Source: JAICTV01 sp035634055 (GTDB taxonomy: Bacteria; Planctomycetota; Phycisphaerae; Tepidisphaerales; Tepidisphaeraceae). From it: a DNA stretch of 24,431 bases. Where the stretch lies: NCBI GenBank assembly GCA_035634055.1, contig DASQDR010000224.1:1-24431 (forward strand), written 5' to 3'. Position numbers and translations under genes: made by a program. Below, in pieces: positions 22,856 to 24,431 of the stretch (positions are counted from its first letter, which is position 1; each line of letters opens with the position of its first letter). Under the pieces are notes generated by a model, which was given only the letters and a program-made list of their open reading frames with translations, was not told the origin of the DNA and made no database searches.

Positions 22856-24338
22856 CACCCTCCCTCAACATCGGCATCTCCTTCCCGGTGTAGGTCGGCA
22901 CGCCGGTCAGCACGGCGTGGAAGTCCACCAGCGGCTCGCCGACGCGCAGCCCCTCGGGGGTGATGGCGAACTCGCGGATCGTCCGCTCGTGCGCGCCGGT
23001 GCGCTTCTTCATCACCGAGATCGCCTGGCGGATCGATCCCTGCGACTCGAAGTAGCGCAGCAGCAGCACCGAGTCCGAGAGGTAGCTCACGTCCAGCGGC
23101 GATTCCATCCGCCCCATCAGCCCGTGCTGGGCCATCACCAGGATCGACAGCACGCCCTTCTGCGACAGGTAGGTCAGCAGCTCGTGCATGTGGATGGTGA
23201 GGAAGCGCTCTTCCGGCATGGCGTTGAGGTAGCCGTTGAGGCTGTCGATGATCACCACGCGGGCGTGCTGGTTCTCGACCGCGTCGCGCACCAGGTTGGT
23301 GAACTCGCCCGGCGCCATGGCGGCGGGGTCGATCTGGCGGACGAGCAGCCGCCCGGCCTCGACCGCGCCGCGCAGGTTCATGCCGATGCCGGCCGAGCGG
23401 GTCATCATCGTCTCGACCGTCTCGTCGAACATGAAGATCGCCGCCCGCTCTCCGCGGTCCAGCGCGGCCGCCGCGAACTGCTGGCTGATCGAGCTCTTGC
23501 CCGCGCCGGCGGGGCCCATGATCAGCATGCTGGTCCCGCGGTCGATCCCGCCGCCGAGCAGCTTGTCCAGTCCGGGCAGCCCGCTGGGGAACGGCGTGTG
23601 CTTGGCGTCCCCCTTGTGCTCGGAGGCGACCAGGCGCGGGAAGATCCGCAGCCCGCCGCGGTCGATCTCGTAGTCGTGCCACCCGCCGCGGAACTTCACC
23701 CCGCGCACCTTCACCAGCCGCATCCGCCGCCGTTCCGCCCCGTACTCCGGCGCGTTTTGTTCCAGCTCGATCACGCCGTGCGCCACCGTGTGCGCCTGCG
23801 CCTCCTCGGTGTTGCTGAGGATGTCGTCCAGCAGCAGCACCGTGCAACTGCGGCCGATGAAGTGCTGCTTCAGCGCCAGGATCTGCCGGCGGAAGCGCAA
23901 CGGGCTCTGGCTCAGCAGCCGCAGCTCCGACAGCGAGTCGATCACCACCCGCGCGGGCTTGACGCGGTCCACCTCCGCCAGCAGCACCTGCGTGATCTCG
24001 TTCAGCTCCACCTCCGACGGCAGGAAGAGCGTGTTCTGCTCGCCCGGGCGGTTCTGCTGCGCGGTCGAGAGCTCGAAGACCTCGATCCCTTCCAGCGTCC
24101 ACCCGTGCGAGTGCGCCACCGTCGCCAGCTCGTCGCGCGTCTCCGACAGCGCGATGAAGAGCACGCGCTCGCCCCGGCGGGCGCCCTCGAAGAGGAACTG
24201 GAGCGCCAGCGTCGTCTTGCCGGTGCCGGGGTGCCCCTGGGCCAGGTAAAGTCGCTCGGGCGGCAGCCCGCCGTGGAGCAGGTCGTCCAGCCCCGCGATT
24301 CCGGTGCTGATGCGCAGGGATGTCTCGCGAGCGGCCAC
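22845..24338 (-). CDS. KaiC-like double-domain RecA-type ATPase
   Basis: 497 aa from a GTG at 24338 with GGAGGG 5 nt upstream. Two RecA-like domains are present. Domain I has Walker A GHPGTGKTT (35-43), LSETRDEL with catalytic Glu66, and Walker B VVIDSL (131-136). Domain II has Walker A GPAGAGKSS (275-283), FDET with Glu306, and Walker B VVIIDSL (361-367). In cyanobacterial KaiC the autophosphorylated Ser-Thr pair sits in ISTITDT; the matching place here reads VSYLSDS, so Ser418 is kept and the Thr is a Tyr (Tyr419). No kaiA or kaiB is present. KaiC-like proteins outside cyanobacteria commonly accompany histidine kinases in signalling, and the overlapping downstream kinase fits this. Role as an ATP-driven signalling switch is inferred. 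Confidence 0.92.
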   Translation of the reverse strand: MAARETSLRISTGIAGLDDLLHGGLPPERLYLAQGHPGTGKTTLALQFLFEGARRGERVLFIALSETRDELATVAHSHGWTLEGIEVFELSTAQQNRPGEQNTLFLPSEVELNEITQVLLAEVDRVKPARVVIDSLSELRLLSQSPLRFRRQILALKQHFIGRSCTVLLLDDILSNTEEAQAHTVAHGVIELEQNAPEYGAERRRMRLVKVRGVKFRGGWHDYEIDRGGLRIFPRLVASEHKGDAKHTPFPSGLPGLDKLLGGGIDRGTSMLIMGPAGAGKSSISQQFAAAALDRGERAAIFMFDETVETMMTRSAGIGMNLRGAVEAGRLLVRQIDPAAMAPGEFTNLVRDAVENQHARVVIIDSLNGYLNAMPEERFLTIHMHELLTYLSQKGVLSILVMAQHGLMGRMESPLDVSYLSDSVLLLRYFESQGSIRQAISVMKKRTGAHERTIREFAITPEGLRVGEPLVDFHAVLTGVPTYTGKEMPMLREGDGG

Positions 24339-24356
24339 TCAAGCCCTCCGTGCCAG

Positions 24357-24386
24357 AAAAAGGGCGGCGACGAACCCTCCGCCGCC
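24357..24386 (-). terminator. Terminator-like hairpin just upstream of the kaiC-like start, possible attenuator
   Basis: On the minus strand GGCGGCG and CGCCGCC flank a 10-nt loop (GAGGGTTCGT), followed by C and TTTTT. It has canonical rho-independent form. Only about 18 nt separate the T-run from the GTG start at 24338, too little for a separate promoter, so transcripts of the kaiC-like gene must pass through it or start inside it. Confidence 0.7.
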
Positions 24387-24431
24387 AGACCGAGAAATTA
24401 TTACGCCCCAAAATGCTCAGGGAAATCGCCC

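Noticed and set aside
21095..22963. 622-codon plus-strand open frame opposite the histidine kinase
   Set aside because: Antisense shadow; the minus strand carries all kinase motifs.

Overview
The window is GC-rich and looks like a chromosome fragment of a planctomycete, most likely from the Phycisphaerae/Tepidisphaerales side. The support is three large secreted proteins that begin with the planctomycete LEPR-XLL type N-terminal signature, one of which ends in dockerin-like calcium-binding repeats, plus the general style of the genes and spacers. This is an inference from sequence style, not from a database match. No rRNA, tRNA or CRISPR array was recognised.

Layout. 1-6.3 kb (minus strand): a GH18 chitinase-like protein cut off by the window edge, a beta-propeller-like protein with three SdrD/Cna-B-type repeats, and a large protein with Ig-like, calcium-binding-like and dockerin-like parts. 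All three look exported. 6.4-9.5 kb: housekeeping genes. These are a solitary F1 ATP synthase beta subunit (atpD) with a clear terminator, the tRNA guanine-N7 methyltransferase trmB, and an SRPBCC/START-fold protein. 9.5-12.5 kb: two tandem paralogous secreted HExxH metallopeptidase-like proteins. 12.6-15.0 kb: a polytopic membrane protein resembling GT-C glycosyltransferases and a class I glutamine amidotransferase.

15.2-20.9 kb is the most unusual part. It holds a two-HTH sigma-like DNA-binding protein, a reverse-strand ASCH-domain protein, an ABC-type ATPase, a GNAT acetyltransferase, and phage-type terminase small and large subunits. The ATPase and GNAT look like a split version of the ABC-ATPase/acetyltransferase fusion family. 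No portal, protease, capsid, tail or integrase gene follows, so this is either a stranded phage packaging module or a domesticated system. The GNAT, small-subunit and large-subunit genes are closely spaced, the first two overlapping by 4 bp. These genes carry in-frame low-complexity or palindromic insertions that resemble the short repeats seen in the spacers between genes.

21.1-24.3 kb (minus strand): a two-domain KaiC-like ATPase followed by an overlapping hybrid histidine kinase/response regulator, forming a translationally coupled signalling pair. A terminator-like hairpin sits just before the kaiC-like start codon and may act as an attenuator. Long open frames opposite most genes are antisense artefacts of GC-biased codon use and are not annotated.
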